A stretch of 64,000 nt of DNA, from NCBI GenBank assembly GCA_030066685.1, contig JASJBF010000002.1, forward strand, positions 124,001 through 188,000, written 5' to 3'. Made by a program: the position numbers and the translations under genes. Position 1 is the first letter of the stretch, and every line of letters begins with the position of its first letter. Below are positions 33,705 to 42,556 of the stretch, in pieces. A model generated the notes under the pieces. It was not told the origin of the DNA. It saw only the letters and a list, made by a program, of their open reading frames with translations, and made no database searches. The stretch comes from Kiloniellales bacterium. Its GTDB lineage: Bacteria > Pseudomonadota > Alphaproteobacteria > Kiloniellales > JAKSBE01.

Positions 33705-35447
33705 ATGACCGAGGGTCACGAGATTCCCTACCTGCGCGAGGTCCTGGTCTTTCTCTTGGCCAGCGTGTTCCTGGTGCCTCTATTCCGGCGTCTGGGAACC
33801 AGCCCGATCCTCGTCTATCTGGCCATCGGGGCCATCGTCGGGCCCTTTGGCCTGGGCTTCGTCGAAGACGCCGAGGGCGTACGCCGCCTGGCCGAGCTGG
33901 GGGTAGTCTTCCTGCTGTTCACCATCGGGCTCGAGCTTTCCATGGAGCGCCTCTGGTCGCTGCGCCGCTACGTCTTCGGCTTCGGTGCCCTGCAGGTCCT
34001 GATCTCCGCCGTGGCCATCGCGCTGGTGGCCTGGGCCTGGGGTAACTCACCTGCGGCGGCGATCCTGGTGGGTGCCGCTCTGGCGCTGTCCTCGACCGCG
34101 TTTGTGACCCAGCTTCTGATCGAGCGCGCCGAGCTCGCCTCGCCGGTCGGACGGCCGACCTTCGCGGTCCTGCTGTTCCAGGATCTCGCGGTGGTGCCGA
34201 TCCTCTTCATGGTCGCCATCTTCGGCCAGGCTGAGGCAAAAGGCGGCGCCGAGCCCTTGGCCTTGGGCCTGATGATCGCACTCGGCCGTGCCGGGCTGGC
34301 GTTGCTCGTGATCGTCCTGCTGGGGCGCCTGCTCTTGAGGCCGCTGTTCCACCTGGTCGCCGGGCGGCACAGCCCGGAGCTCTTCATGGCGATGACGCTG
34401 CTTGTGATCATCGGGACCGCCTGGGCGACCGACCAGGCCGGGCTGTCCATGGCCAGCGGCGCCTTTCTGGCCGGGCTGCTGCTCGCCGAGACCGAATTCC
34501 GCCACCAGGTCGAAAGCGACATCCAGCCATTCAAGGGCCTGCTGCTGGGCCTCTTCTTCATCTCGGTCGGCATGGCGATCGATTTTGCCGCGGTGGCCGA
34601 CCGCGCCTTCTGGGTCATCGCCTCGGTGCTTGGGCTGATGCTGCTCAAGGCCGCGATCGCCAGCGCCCTGGGGCTGGCCTTCCGCTTGCCGCCTGCCATC
34701 GCCCTGCGTTGTGGCCTCCTGTTGTCGCAGGGTGGCGAATTCGCCTTCGTGATTGTTGGGGCAGCGATGCTGGCCGGCCTGATTCCGCCAGCGGTGGCGC
34801 AGTTCATGGTCATCGTCGCCGGTCTGACCATGGTCATGACTCCTCCGGTCGCCGCCCTGGCGCGCCGCCTGTCGGAGGCCTTGGCCGCCAGGGATTCCGA
34901 AAGGTCGTCCGGTCATCTCGCCACCGAGACCGAGGGCCTGGAAGGTCACGTCATCATCGCCGGCTATGGCCGGGTCGGCCAAACCGTAGCGCGCTTCCTC
35001 GACGCCCAGAAGGTTCCCTATGTGGCGCTGGACCTGGATCCGGCCCGGGTCCTCGCCAGCCGAGAACGGGGCCAGCCGGTGCATTTCGGCAACGCCTGCC
35101 GCCATGACGTCCTGGAGCGCTTCGGCGCGGAGCGGGCAGCCTCGATGGTGATCACCCTCGACGATTTCCGGGCCGCCGGAAAGCTGCTGGCGATCGCCCG
35201 CAGCGCTTGGCCGGAGTTGCAGACCTTCGTCCGCGCCCGCGACCGTTCCCATGCGGCGGACCTGCTGGCGCGCGGCGCAACACTTGTCGTTCCGGAGACC
35301 GTGGAATCCAGCCTCCAGCTTGCCGGTCAGGTGCTGCAGGCGGTCGGCACGCCGCGCGATGCGGTGAACCAGCTGATCGATCAGACACGGGAGGCCGAGC
35401 TCCTTCCCCAGCGCGCGCCGGCGGCCCGCGCGGTTGCGGACTCCTAG
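33705..35447 (+). CDS. CPA2-family cation:proton antiporter with TrkA-N domain (KefB-like)
   Basis: An inner-membrane monovalent cation/H+ antiporter of 580 residues. About 12 helices form the Na+/H+ exchanger domain (residues about 5-385), with FLLFTIGLELS and SSTAFVTQLL signature stretches and GGEFAFVIVGAAML. A cytosolic Rossmann TrkA-N domain begins at HVIIAGYGRVGQTVARFLDA and covers about residues 410-525. Glutathione-gated KefB/KefC proteins have this layout, but the Kef-specific regulatory residues cannot be judged here. It is the last gene of the run from the FNR box near 31.9 kb. Its TAG stop is the first three bases of a double-hairpin repeat. Confidence 0.93.
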   Translation: MTEGHEIPYLREVLVFLLASVFLVPLFRRLGTSPILVYLAIGAIVGPFGLGFVEDAEGVRRLAELGVVFLLFTIGLELSMERLWSLRRYVFGFGALQVLISAVAIALVAWAWGNSPAAAILVGAALALSSTAFVTQLLIERAELASPVGRPTFAVLLFQDLAVVPILFMVAIFGQAEAKGGAEPLALGLMIALGRAGLALLVIVLLGRLLLRPLFHLVAGRHSPELFMAMTLLVIIGTAWATDQAGLSMASGAFLAGLLLAETEFRHQVESDIQPFKGLLLGLFFISVGMAIDFAAVADRAFWVIASVLGLMLLKAAIASALGLAFRLPPAIALRCGLLLSQGGEFAFVIVGAAMLAGLIPPAVAQFMVIVAGLTMVMTPPVAALARRLSEALAARDSERSSGHLATETEGLEGHVIIAGYGRVGQTVARFLDAQKVPYVALDLDPARVLASRERGQPVHFGNACRHDVLERFGAERAASMVITLDDFRAAGKLLAIARSAWPELQTFVRARDRSHAADLLARGATLVVPETVESSLQLAGQVLQAVGTPRDAVNQLIDQTREAELLPQRAPAARAVADS

Positions 35448-35559
35448 AGCATGATCGCGTCACACCGCGCCGGTGTGGCGCGTGAATCAAGCTCTAAACT
35501 TATGGAATAGATCAAGATTCACGTCTCAGATTGATTCAATCTGAGACGATCTTGATCTA
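35445..35559. repeat. Double-hairpin intergenic repeat, copy 3
   Basis: First unit TAGAGC...GCTCTA enclosing CACACCG/CGGTGTG. Second unit TAGATCAAGAT...ATCTTGATCTA enclosing GTCTCAGATTGA/TTCAATCTGAGAC. Both outer ends read CTAG. The first TAG is the stop of the antiporter gene. Confidence 0.88.
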
Positions 35560-35581
35560 GAACCCGGGACGGCGGCACGCG

Positions 35582-36565
35582 ATGCGTCTGGCCAGCTTCA
35601 ACCTCGAGAACCTCGACGACGATCCCGGGCGGGATCCGCCCTTCGAGTCGCGGGTCGCCGCGCTTCGGCCTCAACTGCAGCGGCTCGATGCCGATGTGCT
35701 CTGCCTGCAGGAGGTCGACGCCCAGCGCGACCACAAGGGAAGGCCGCGGCGCCTTCGGGCACTGGACCGTCTGCTCGAAGGCACGGCCTATGCCGGCTTT
35801 CATCGGGCCTGCAGTCTGCGCCGGGAAAGCGGCGAGCCGGCGGACAAGCACAACCTGGTGATCCTCTCTCGCTGGCCGATCCTGGCCAGCCGGCAGCTGC
35901 ACCACGACCTGGTTCCTCCGGTCAGCTACCGCCCGGTGACGGCGGAGCCGGCGGCCTCGGACGCCGCGCCGATCCTTTGGGACCGGCCGATCCTGCAGGC
36001 CAGCCTTGGTCTGCCCGACCGGCGCCGCCTCGAGGTCGTGAACCTGCACCTGCGGGCGCCCCTGGCCGCGCCCATCGCCGGGCAGAAGCTCGGCGCCTTC
36101 GCCTGGAGGTCGGTGCCGGCCTGGGCCGAAGGGTTCTACCTGGCTAGCCTGAAACGTTGCGGCCAGGCCCTGGAAGCCCGGCGGCTGGTCGACCAGCTCT
36201 TTGACAGCGACCCCGAGGCGCTGATCGCGGTCTGCGGCGACTTCAACGCCGAGGCCCAGGAGACCCCGCTGCGGATCGTCCGGGGCGACCTGGAGGACAC
36301 TGGCAACGGCGCACTGGCCGGCCGCAGCCTGGTGCCGCTGGAGCGCGCCCTGCCCGACTCCCAGCGCTTCTCGGTCCTGCACCAGGGCCGGCGCCTGATG
36401 CTGGACCACATGCTGGTCAGCCGGGCCCTGCTGGCCTTTCACCGGGCCATCGAGGTGCACAACGAGGCCCTGGGCGACGAGCTGGTCGCTTATGCGACCG
36501 GCAGCCACAGCCCGGAGTCCTTCCACGCGCCCCTGGTGGCGGCCTTCCGCCTGCCGGGGGCTTGA
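35582..36565 (+). CDS. Endonuclease/exonuclease/phosphatase-family hydrolase
   Basis: A 327-residue metal-dependent phosphoesterase of the DNase I-like fold. Active-site elements in order: RLASFNLENLDDD (Asn), DVLCLQEVDAQ (metal Glu), NLVILSRWP, VVNLHLRAPL, VCGDFNAEAQ (Asp/Asn pair), and the C-terminal GSHSPESFHAPLV in place of the commoner SDH. The substrate could be nucleic acid, an inositol phosphate or a lipid; the sequence does not say. There is no signal peptide. It starts 22 bases after repeat copy 3, and its stop lies 10 bases before an FNR box serving the next genes. Confidence 0.88.
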   Translation: MRLASFNLENLDDDPGRDPPFESRVAALRPQLQRLDADVLCLQEVDAQRDHKGRPRRLRALDRLLEGTAYAGFHRACSLRRESGEPADKHNLVILSRWPILASRQLHHDLVPPVSYRPVTAEPAASDAAPILWDRPILQASLGLPDRRRLEVVNLHLRAPLAAPIAGQKLGAFAWRSVPAWAEGFYLASLKRCGQALEARRLVDQLFDSDPEALIAVCGDFNAEAQETPLRIVRGDLEDTGNGALAGRSLVPLERALPDSQRFSVLHQGRRLMLDHMLVSRALLAFHRAIEVHNEALGDELVAYATGSHSPESFHAPLVAAFRLPGA

Positions 36566-36575
36566 CTGCGGGAGC

Positions 36576-36589
36576 TTGACTTGAATCAA
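36576..36589. promoter_or_regulatory. FNR box, perfect
   Basis: TTGACTTGAATCAA is a full match, 62 bases upstream of the exported 105-residue protein and its cytochrome c partner. Confidence 0.85.
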
Positions 36590-36651
36590 TGCGGAAGGCG
36601 CCTTAACGGGTGAGACTGCATCTCGAAAATGCCCGTGCTCAAGAGAGGTTA

Positions 36652-36969
36652 ATGGCCGTGAGGCAGACGATCTTCTTGACCGCTTTGGTGCCCGCCCTGG
36701 CGATTGCGGCCCTGGCGGTGGGGCCTTCAGAACGGAGCCTGGCGGAAGAAAACGGGTGGCAGCGCACCCTGAGCGCCGATATCGAGTTCGAGCATGGCTG
36801 CGAAGTCGCCTATTTGAGCCAAGTCGTCGAGCGCGAGGTCGATGGCGAGTTGATGGTCATGGCAAAGGTCCACTGCGTCGATCAGCGCGCGTTCGACGCG
36901 ATACGGATGAGGAGTGCCGATGCCTTTGAATTCAAGGAGTGCACGCTGCGTGAAAAACAGTCCTGTTGA
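36652..36969 (+). CDS. Small exported protein preceding cytochrome c
   Basis: No family is recognised. The 105-residue product starts with a convincing signal peptide (QTIFLTALVPALAIAALAVG, with a likely cleavage after SLAEE or shortly before), so it is periplasmic. The mature part has three cysteines, in HGCEVAYLSQVV, VHCVDQRAFD and the terminal EKQSC. With KECTL that makes four, which could pair as disulfides. The ATG follows AGAGAGG. It is preceded by a perfect FNR box, and its 3' end overlaps the cytochrome c start by 20 bases, so the two are probably translationally coupled. Confidence 0.75.
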   Translation: MAVRQTIFLTALVPALAIAALAVGPSERSLAEENGWQRTLSADIEFEHGCEVAYLSQVVEREVDGELMVMAKVHCVDQRAFDAIRMRSADAFEFKECTLREKQSC

Positions 36970-37288
36970 ACTGACCCTTGCCGCCGCGATCGCCGGCCTG
37001 CTGATCGTCGTGCCCCTGCGGACCGCGGCGGCAGCGTCGGACCTCGAGGAGGGTCGGGCCCTGGCGAAGGAGTGGTGCAGCTCCTGCCACATGGTGGCGC
37101 CCGGTGTCGCGGCGACCACCACCGACGCGGCACCGCCCTTTCCGAAGATGGCTGAGGATCCGGCCTACACCGAGGACCGCCTGCGTAGCTGGCTTTGGGC
37201 GCCGCACCCTCCGATGCCTGACTTCGATCTCAGCCGCTTCGAGATCGAGTCCCTGGTCGCCTACATCAAGAGCCTGGACGCGAACTGA
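36950..37288 (+). CDS. Small periplasmic class I-like cytochrome c
   Basis: A 112-residue precursor with a signal peptide (LTLAAAIAGLLIVVPLRTAA) and one heme motif in LAKEWCSSCHMVAPG. The probable axial methionine is in APHPPMPDFDLSRFE, followed by the terminal helix IESLVAYIKSL. The start is GTG, ten bases after AAGGAG and inside the preceding gene; a longer frame from an upstream GTG/ATG would disturb the signal peptide. It is probably an electron carrier to a terminal oxidase, FNR-controlled through the box upstream of its partner gene, and ends before a strong terminator. Confidence 0.9.
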   Translation: MKNSPVELTLAAAIAGLLIVVPLRTAAAASDLEEGRALAKEWCSSCHMVAPGVAATTTDAAPPFPKMAEDPAYTEDRLRSWLWAPHPPMPDFDLSRFEIESLVAYIKSLDAN

Positions 37289-37326
37289 CGACACGACCTC
37301 CCAAGTGGTTTACACCCGGTAACTTC

Positions 37327-37369
37327 GCCCTCCGCATCAGGTTCGCGCCCGAATGCGGAGGGCATTTTT
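37327..37369 (+). terminator. Rho-independent terminator
   Basis: An 11-bp perfect stem GCCCTCCGCAT / ATGCGGAGGGC with a 15-base loop is followed by ATTTTT. It ends the transcript of the exported protein and cytochrome c genes. Confidence 0.92.
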
Positions 37370-37406
37370 CCCTCGGGAGGGCGGCCCGATTGCCGCGACA
37401 GGCTGA

Positions 37407-37420
37407 TTGACTCAGATCAT
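37407..37420. promoter_or_regulatory. FNR-like box, one mismatch
   Basis: TTGACTCAGATCAT differs from consensus at the last base and is 68 bases upstream of the Sel1-repeat gene. Because a terminator precedes it, it is the likely activator site for the Sel1-USP pair. Confidence 0.6.
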
Positions 37421-37488
37421 TTCAGCGGCGCGGGGGCGGCCGTAGCGTGGTTTTCTGATCGCAGTCCCTGCCGACGCGGAGGACGGCC

Positions 37489-38190
37489 ATGATGCGCCGA
37501 AGTTCGGCCCTGATCCTGGTGTTGCTGCTGGCCCTGCCGCTCGCCGCCCGGGCGGACACGGCCTCGGCCTGGGAGGCCTACCTGGTGGGTGACTACGCGG
37601 CGGCGGTCGCCGAGCTTCGAGGGCTGGCCGAGGCCGGTGACCCCGAGGCCCAGTACGCGCTCGGCACCGCCTACAGCGACGGGATCGCCGTTGCCCGCGA
37701 CTACCGGCAGGCCGCAGCCTGGTACGAGAAGGCGGCTGTGCAGGGACACGCCCGGGCGCAGTTCAGCCTCGGCTTCCTCTACCACCAGGGCGCTGGCGAG
37801 GGCGAGGCCGCCGTGGCGCCCGATCCCGCGCGGGCCCGGCGCTGGCTGACCCTGGCGGGCGAGGCCGGCAATCCGATGGCCGCCTATTTACTGGGCCGAA
37901 TGTACCACTACGGCCAAGGCGTGCCCGCCGATCGGGACGCGGCGCTGCGCTGGGCCCGGCGCGCAGCGCAGCGAGGCATCGCTGGCGGCCAGTTCGAGGC
38001 CGCCGTCCTGCTCGGCAGCCGCAGCGCGGGGGCGGTCGCCTGGGTCGAAGCCTACAAATGGTGCCTGCTTGCAGCCCGGCAGGGCCACCCGGCGGCCGCC
38101 GCAAACCTGGAGGCTCTCGGCGAGCGCCTCAACGTCGAGGAGATCGCCGAAGCCGAGGCCGCGGCGGCGGTCTGGTCGCCGGCAGACTGA
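37489..38190 (+). CDS. Exported Sel1-like repeat (TPR-type) protein
   Basis: A periplasmic or secreted 233-residue protein. The signal peptide ALILVLLLALPLAARA is followed by about five Sel1-like repeats of 36 residues, recognisable by A-x-Y-x-L-G-x-x-Y and the A..W...A..G...A spacing: AQYALGTAYSDG, AQFSLGFLYHQG, AAYLLGRMYHYGQGV. Sel1 proteins are adaptor scaffolds, and no catalytic residue is present. It starts after GGAGGACGGCC and is followed 39 bases later by a tandem universal stress protein in the same direction, so the two form a likely unit under the FNR-like box upstream. Confidence 0.88.
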   Translation: MMRRSSALILVLLLALPLAARADTASAWEAYLVGDYAAAVAELRGLAEAGDPEAQYALGTAYSDGIAVARDYRQAAAWYEKAAVQGHARAQFSLGFLYHQGAGEGEAAVAPDPARARRWLTLAGEAGNPMAAYLLGRMYHYGQGVPADRDAALRWARRAAQRGIAGGQFEAAVLLGSRSAGAVAWVEAYKWCLLAARQGHPAAAANLEALGERLNVEEIAEAEAAAAVWSPAD

Positions 38191-38229
38191 CTCGGTTGCG
38201 ACAGTTCGGAAAACAGGTGAGGGATCGAC

Positions 38230-39072
38230 ATGCCTTTCAAGAACCTCCTGGTCCATCTCGACGAGACGACGGCGTCCGACGCGCGCGCGGACGCCGCGCT
38301 TGAGTTCGCGCGCCGGCAGGGCGCCCATCTGACGGGGCTTTGCCTGGCGATCGAACCGGTGATTCCCAGCTTCGTCTATGCCCAGGTGCCGGAGGAAGTG
38401 CTGGTGCAGCGCCGCAAGACCGTGCGGGACGAGGCCGAGGCGATCCTCGCCGGTTTCACGGACAAGGCGGCCCGCGCCGGAGTCAAGAGCGACACGCGGA
38501 TCGACGCCTGCCTGCAGCCTGACGTCCCGCGCACCGTGGGGCTTCATGCCCGCTACACGGACCTGCTGATTCTGGGCCAGCCCGATTCTTCCGAGTCCCC
38601 CTTGGGCGGCCGCCACCTGGCCGAGGAGGTGGTCCTGTCCTCCGGCCGGCCGGTCCTGGTGGTTCCCTATATCGGCATCAACGGGACGCTCGGAGATCGG
38701 GTGGTCATCGCCTGGGACGCCGGGCGCGAGTCGGCGCGGGCGGTCAACGACAGCCTGCCAATCCTCGAGCAGGCCAAGGAGGTCACCGTGGTCGCGATCA
38801 ATGCGCGGTCGTCGGTCGACGGCCATGGGCCCGAGCCGGGCGCGGACATCGCCCTGCACCTCGCCCGCCACGGCTGCCAGGTCAAGGTCGAGCGACTGGA
38901 ATCCCATGAGATCGGGATCGGCGACACCCTGCTGTCTTACCTGGCCGACCGTTCCGCCGATCTGGTCGTCATGGGCGCCTACGGGCATGCCCGCCTGCGC
39001 GAGCTGGTCCTCGGCGGCGTGACCCAGCACATGCTGGAGCACATGACCGTGCCGGCCCTGATGTCGCACTGA
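38230..39072 (+). CDS. Universal stress protein, tandem domains
   Basis: A 280-residue cytoplasmic protein with two USP folds. It starts with FKNLLVHLDETTASDARADA; the second fold begins near residue 155 (DRVVIAWDAGRESARAVNDS) and ends with SADLVVMGAYGHARLRELVL and GGVTQHMLEHM, the usual C-terminal loop of tandem USPs. The ATG follows AGGTGAGGGATCGAC. The gene is convergent with the P-type ATPase gene, with only three bases between stop codons. The USP/P2A-ATPase neighbourhood repeats the arrangement seen in mycobacterial and other hypoxia loci. Confidence 0.95.
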   Translation: MPFKNLLVHLDETTASDARADAALEFARRQGAHLTGLCLAIEPVIPSFVYAQVPEEVLVQRRKTVRDEAEAILAGFTDKAARAGVKSDTRIDACLQPDVPRTVGLHARYTDLLILGQPDSSESPLGGRHLAEEVVLSSGRPVLVVPYIGINGTLGDRVVIAWDAGRESARAVNDSLPILEQAKEVTVVAINARSSVDGHGPEPGADIALHLARHGCQVKVERLESHEIGIGDTLLSYLADRSADLVVMGAYGHARLRELVLGGVTQHMLEHMTVPALMSH

Positions 39073-39075
39073 GGC

Positions 39076-41835
39076 TCAGTCGTCGCCTTCGGGCCGCGGG
39101 AAGAGGCCCTTGTAGAGCTCCATCACCAGGATCAGGGTGACTGCGAAGCCGCCGACCAGGGCCCAGTCGTCCAGCGCAATCGGCTGGATCCCGAGAACCT
39201 CCGCAAGGCCTGGTATGAAGCCGGCCAGGAGGTGCAGCCCGTGGGCTCCGACCACGGCCGCGACCAGGAACCAGTTGGCCGAAAGCGCAATGCGGAAGAC
39301 CGAACGCCGCTCCGAACGGGCGTTCATGGCGTGCGCGTTCTCGAACATGACCATCAGCAGCAGAAGCAGGTTGCGGGCCTCGGCCTCGGCCATGCCGCGC
39401 TCCAGGCACCAGAAGAAGAAGCCGAAAGCCACGCCGCCCATGTAGATCCCGGCGACCAGGACCTGGGCGACCATGCGGCGGTCGAAGAGCGCTTGGTCCG
39501 GCGGTCGCGGGCGTCGTTTGAGGACTCCGGGTTCCCCCTTTTCGAAGGCCAGCGCGACGTCCTGGATGCCGTTGGTCACCAGGTTGAGCCAGAGCAGCTG
39601 GGCGGCGAAGAGCGGCACCGGCAACCCGGCGAGAATCGCCAGCAGGAATAGAACGATCTCGCCTAGGCCGGTCGTGATCAGCAAGTAGATCAGCTTGCGC
39701 ACGTTGTCGTAGGCGACGCGGCCTTCCTCGATGCCGCCGACGATGGACGCGAAGTTGTCGTCGGCAAGGATCAGGTCTGCGGCGCCCCGGGCGACGTCTG
39801 TGCCGCCCCGGCCCATGGCGACGCCGATGGCCGCGGCGGAGAGGGCCGGCGCGTCGTTGACGCCGTCCCCGGTGACCGCGACCACCTCGCCGGCCCGGTG
39901 CAGCGACTCCACGATCGCCAGCTTCTGGATCGGCTCGACCCGGGCGAAAACCCGGGCCTCGGCGACCCGGCGGTCGAACTCGGCCGGAGTCGCGTCCAGC
40001 TTCTGAAGATCGCGCCCGGTCAGAACCTCGCCCGGCTCTGCCGAGAGACCCAGTTCGCGTGCGATGGCCAGGGCGGTCTGGGGATGATCGCCGGTGACCA
40101 TGCGCACCGAGATCCCGGCGTCGCGGCAGGCGGCGACGGCCGCCGGTACTTCCGGCCTCACCGGATCGATCAGGCCGGCGATGCCGAGCAGCTCGAGATC
40201 CCGAAGCGCAGCGGTATCGTGGGACAAGGCGGCGTCTGCGGAGACCGCGCCCCGGGCGACGGCCAGCACGCGGAAGCCTTGAGCCGCCAGGCGGTCGGCG
40301 GCGGCCATGACCTGCGCCTGGTCTAAACCGCGGCAGCGCGGCAGGATCACCTCCGCAGCCCCTTTCAGATGCGCCATGGCGTGGCCCTCGGTGGCGCCTT
40401 CGGTGTAGGTGGCGGTGGTCGCGGTGTAGGCGGCGGCGAAGCGGTGCTGCGGTTCGTAGGGGATCCTGGCCAGCGCGCGCTGCTCCCGGCGCAATTCCTC
40501 GTGATCGAGGCCCAGCTTCGCGGCCAGGACCAGAAAGGCGACGTCGACGGTGTCGCCCAGGTGGACCGGGCCGGCGTCCGTCAGGCGCAGGCTGGCCTCG
40601 TTGCAGAGGGCGGCGCTGGCCGCCAGGGCCCCGAGCGCGGCGGCCTCGGGCCCCGCCACCTGTACGCCGTCGCGAAGGGCCGCGCCCTCCGTCCGGTAGC
40701 CGCTGCCGGCGACGTCGATCTGCAGGGCGTCGGACCGGCCCTGGATCAGAAGCAGTCGCTTCACCGTCAGCTCGTTCTGGGTCAGGGTTCCCGTCTTGTC
40801 GGTCGCGATCATCGTGCAGGCCCCCAGCCCCTCGACCGCGGGCAGGGCGCGGACAATGACCTTGCGCTGCAGCATGCGGTTGGTGGCGATGGCCAGGGCG
40901 ACCGTGATCGCGACCGGAAGGCCCTCCGGGATCGCCGCGACCGCGAGCGCGACCGCGACCAGGAAGACCGTAATCAGCGGCTGACCTTGGAATATCTGCA
41001 CCGTTGCCAGGACCAGGATCAGCACCAGGGTGACGATCCCGATGACCCGGCCGAACTGCTCGAGCCGCCGGATCAGCGGCGGCGCTTCGCCCTCGCTTTC
41101 CGCCAGCGCCTCGGCGATCCGTCCGATCTCGGTAGCGCGCCCGGTCCCGACCACGACCCCCAGGGCGCGTCCCGACAGCAGGGTCGTGCCGGCGAAGAGC
41201 AGGTTGTACCGTTCGGCTGGCGGCGTGTCCTGGGGCAGCACCTCGTCCGGCGCCTTGCCGACGGGGACCGATTCCCCGGTCAGCAGGGATTCGTCGGCGC
41301 GCAGCTCCTGGCCGTCCAGCAGGCGCAGGTCGGCGGCGATCCGGGCGCCGGTCTCGAGCTTGACGACATCGCCCGGCACCAGGTCCTGGGCATCCAGCTC
41401 GAGCCAGACGCCGTCGCGGCGGGCGATGGCGACCTCGCGGATCAGGGCGTCGAGGGCGGCGGCGCTGCGCTGGGCCCGCCACTCCTGCAAGGCGCCGATC
41501 GCCGCATTGAACTGCAGGACGACGAAGATGAAGAGAGCGTCCGCCAGTTCCCCAACCCACAGCGAGACCAGGGTCGCCAGCAGCAGCAGGTAGACCAGCG
41601 GGTTTTTGAACTGCCTGGCGTAGAGCCGCAGGACCCCTGGCCGGCGTGGACGCGGCAGGCGGTTGGGACCGAAACGCCCGCGCCGCCGTCGCGCCTCGGC
41701 GGCCGTCAGGCCGCCGACGGAGGTCTCCAGGCCGGAGAGCACGGCCTCGATCGGCTGGGCATGCCAGGAGGCCGCGAGACCATCATCGGGACGATGATTT
41801 CCCGGGTCTGACGCCGCAGCTCCCGCGTCCACCAT
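39076..41835 (-). CDS. P2A-type cation-transporting ATPase
   Basis: An inner-membrane P-type ATPase of 919 residues, of the Ca2+/Mn2+ SERCA-like or related P2 class. The N-terminal cation ATPase domain has GGLTAAEARRRRGRFGPNRL. The actuator loop is LLTGESVPVGKAP, the metal-site helix 4 is AAIPEGLPVAITVALA, the phosphorylation site is ATDKTGTLTQNE, and the hinge is VTGDGVNDAPAL. No CPC motif is present, so it is not a heavy-metal pump. The start after GGGAGGGCG is used; a start 66 bases earlier would lie inside the FNR-like box. Resemblance in context to mycobacterial CtpF (DosR regulon) is notable. Confidence 0.94.
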   Translation of the reverse strand: MVDAGAAASDPGNHRPDDGLAASWHAQPIEAVLSGLETSVGGLTAAEARRRRGRFGPNRLPRPRRPGVLRLYARQFKNPLVYLLLLATLVSLWVGELADALFIFVVLQFNAAIGALQEWRAQRSAAALDALIREVAIARRDGVWLELDAQDLVPGDVVKLETGARIAADLRLLDGQELRADESLLTGESVPVGKAPDEVLPQDTPPAERYNLLFAGTTLLSGRALGVVVGTGRATEIGRIAEALAESEGEAPPLIRRLEQFGRVIGIVTLVLILVLATVQIFQGQPLITVFLVAVALAVAAIPEGLPVAITVALAIATNRMLQRKVIVRALPAVEGLGACTMIATDKTGTLTQNELTVKRLLLIQGRSDALQIDVAGSGYRTEGAALRDGVQVAGPEAAALGALAASAALCNEASLRLTDAGPVHLGDTVDVAFLVLAAKLGLDHEELRREQRALARIPYEPQHRFAAAYTATTATYTEGATEGHAMAHLKGAAEVILPRCRGLDQAQVMAAADRLAAQGFRVLAVARGAVSADAALSHDTAALRDLELLGIAGLIDPVRPEVPAAVAACRDAGISVRMVTGDHPQTALAIARELGLSAEPGEVLTGRDLQKLDATPAEFDRRVAEARVFARVEPIQKLAIVESLHRAGEVVAVTGDGVNDAPALSAAAIGVAMGRGGTDVARGAADLILADDNFASIVGGIEEGRVAYDNVRKLIYLLITTGLGEIVLFLLAILAGLPVPLFAAQLLWLNLVTNGIQDVALAFEKGEPGVLKRRPRPPDQALFDRRMVAQVLVAGIYMGGVAFGFFFWCLERGMAEAEARNLLLLLMVMFENAHAMNARSERRSVFRIALSANWFLVAAVVGAHGLHLLAGFIPGLAEVLGIQPIALDDWALVGGFAVTLILVMELYKGLFPRPEGDD

Positions 41836-41887
41836 CGCCCTCCCTTGCGGATCGTCTGCAAGATGCCGGGGTTCCGCGCCAATGCCC

Positions 41888-41901
41888 CTGACCTGGGTCA
41901 A
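41888..41901. promoter_or_regulatory. FNR-like box, one mismatch
   Basis: CTGACCTGGGTCAA differs from consensus at the first base and lies 52 bases upstream of the P2A ATPase start, between that gene and the end of the hemerythrin-domain gene. Confidence 0.55.
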
Positions 41902-41934
41902 GAACCGCGGTTCTGTCCGCCGGAAAGGAAGGGG

Positions 41935-42498
41935 TCAACCGCCGAGCCCGAGATCGATGCCGCGGCGGGCGGCCATGCTCCGCGCAAGCCCGGCGAGGTC
42001 GACCTCGGTCAGACGGCGGCGGGCGACCGGAAGCAGCAGGGCGTTCTCCCAGGCGAGGTGCCGGCGCTGGGTCTCGGCGAACTCCCGCACATTGACCAGG
42101 AAGCGGATCGGGTTCGCGAGCTGGGCGCCGCCGGCCAGGAGGGCCAGGTCCTCCAGCAGAAAGTCGACCAGATCCTCGTCGCGGCCGTGCTCGTCTGACA
42201 GCAGGTCCAGGATGTCCTTGACGTTGTCTTCGGGCTTGGCACGCTGCCAAAGCAGCGGAAAGAGATCCTTCTCCTCGTCCTCCAGGTGCAACCGGAGATC
42301 TCGGTCAAGGAAGGTCCGCAGCCGGGTCGCGAGCGCCGCCACCGGCGCCAACTCCATGCTCTCGGTCAACTTGGCCAGGCCTTCGCAGAGCAGCCTCTGG
42401 CGGTAGTGCTCGGCGAGGATGAAGTCGATCGGGGCGAGAAAGTCGTTCGGGCCGAGGTCTTTCCCGTCGATCTCCACGAACTCGCTGTGCGCCGCCAT
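41935..42498 (-). CDS. Hemerythrin HHE-domain protein
   Basis: A 187-residue cytoplasmic four-helix protein. The HHE pattern is: LAPIDFILAEHYRQRLLCEG, then FLDRDLRLHLEDEEKDLFPL (H-x-x-x-E), then LLSDEHGRDEDLVDFL, then ETQRRHLAWENALLLPVA (H...E). These give the His and Glu ligands for a di-iron site. HHE proteins scavenge O2 or NO or repair Fe-S clusters; the sequence does not separate these roles. It follows a 62-residue membrane protein gene on the minus strand, with an FNR-like box at the head of the pair. Confidence 0.9.
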   Translation of the reverse strand: MAAHSEFVEIDGKDLGPNDFLAPIDFILAEHYRQRLLCEGLAKLTESMELAPVAALATRLRTFLDRDLRLHLEDEEKDLFPLLWQRAKPEDNVKDILDLLSDEHGRDEDLVDFLLEDLALLAGGAQLANPIRFLVNVREFAETQRRHLAWENALLLPVARRRLTEVDLAGLARSMAARRGIDLGLGG

Positions 42499-42556
42499 CG
42501 AGGTTTACCCGGTTTCGGAATGAAGCACGGCAGCTCTGCGGCAGGGGCTCGGCATG

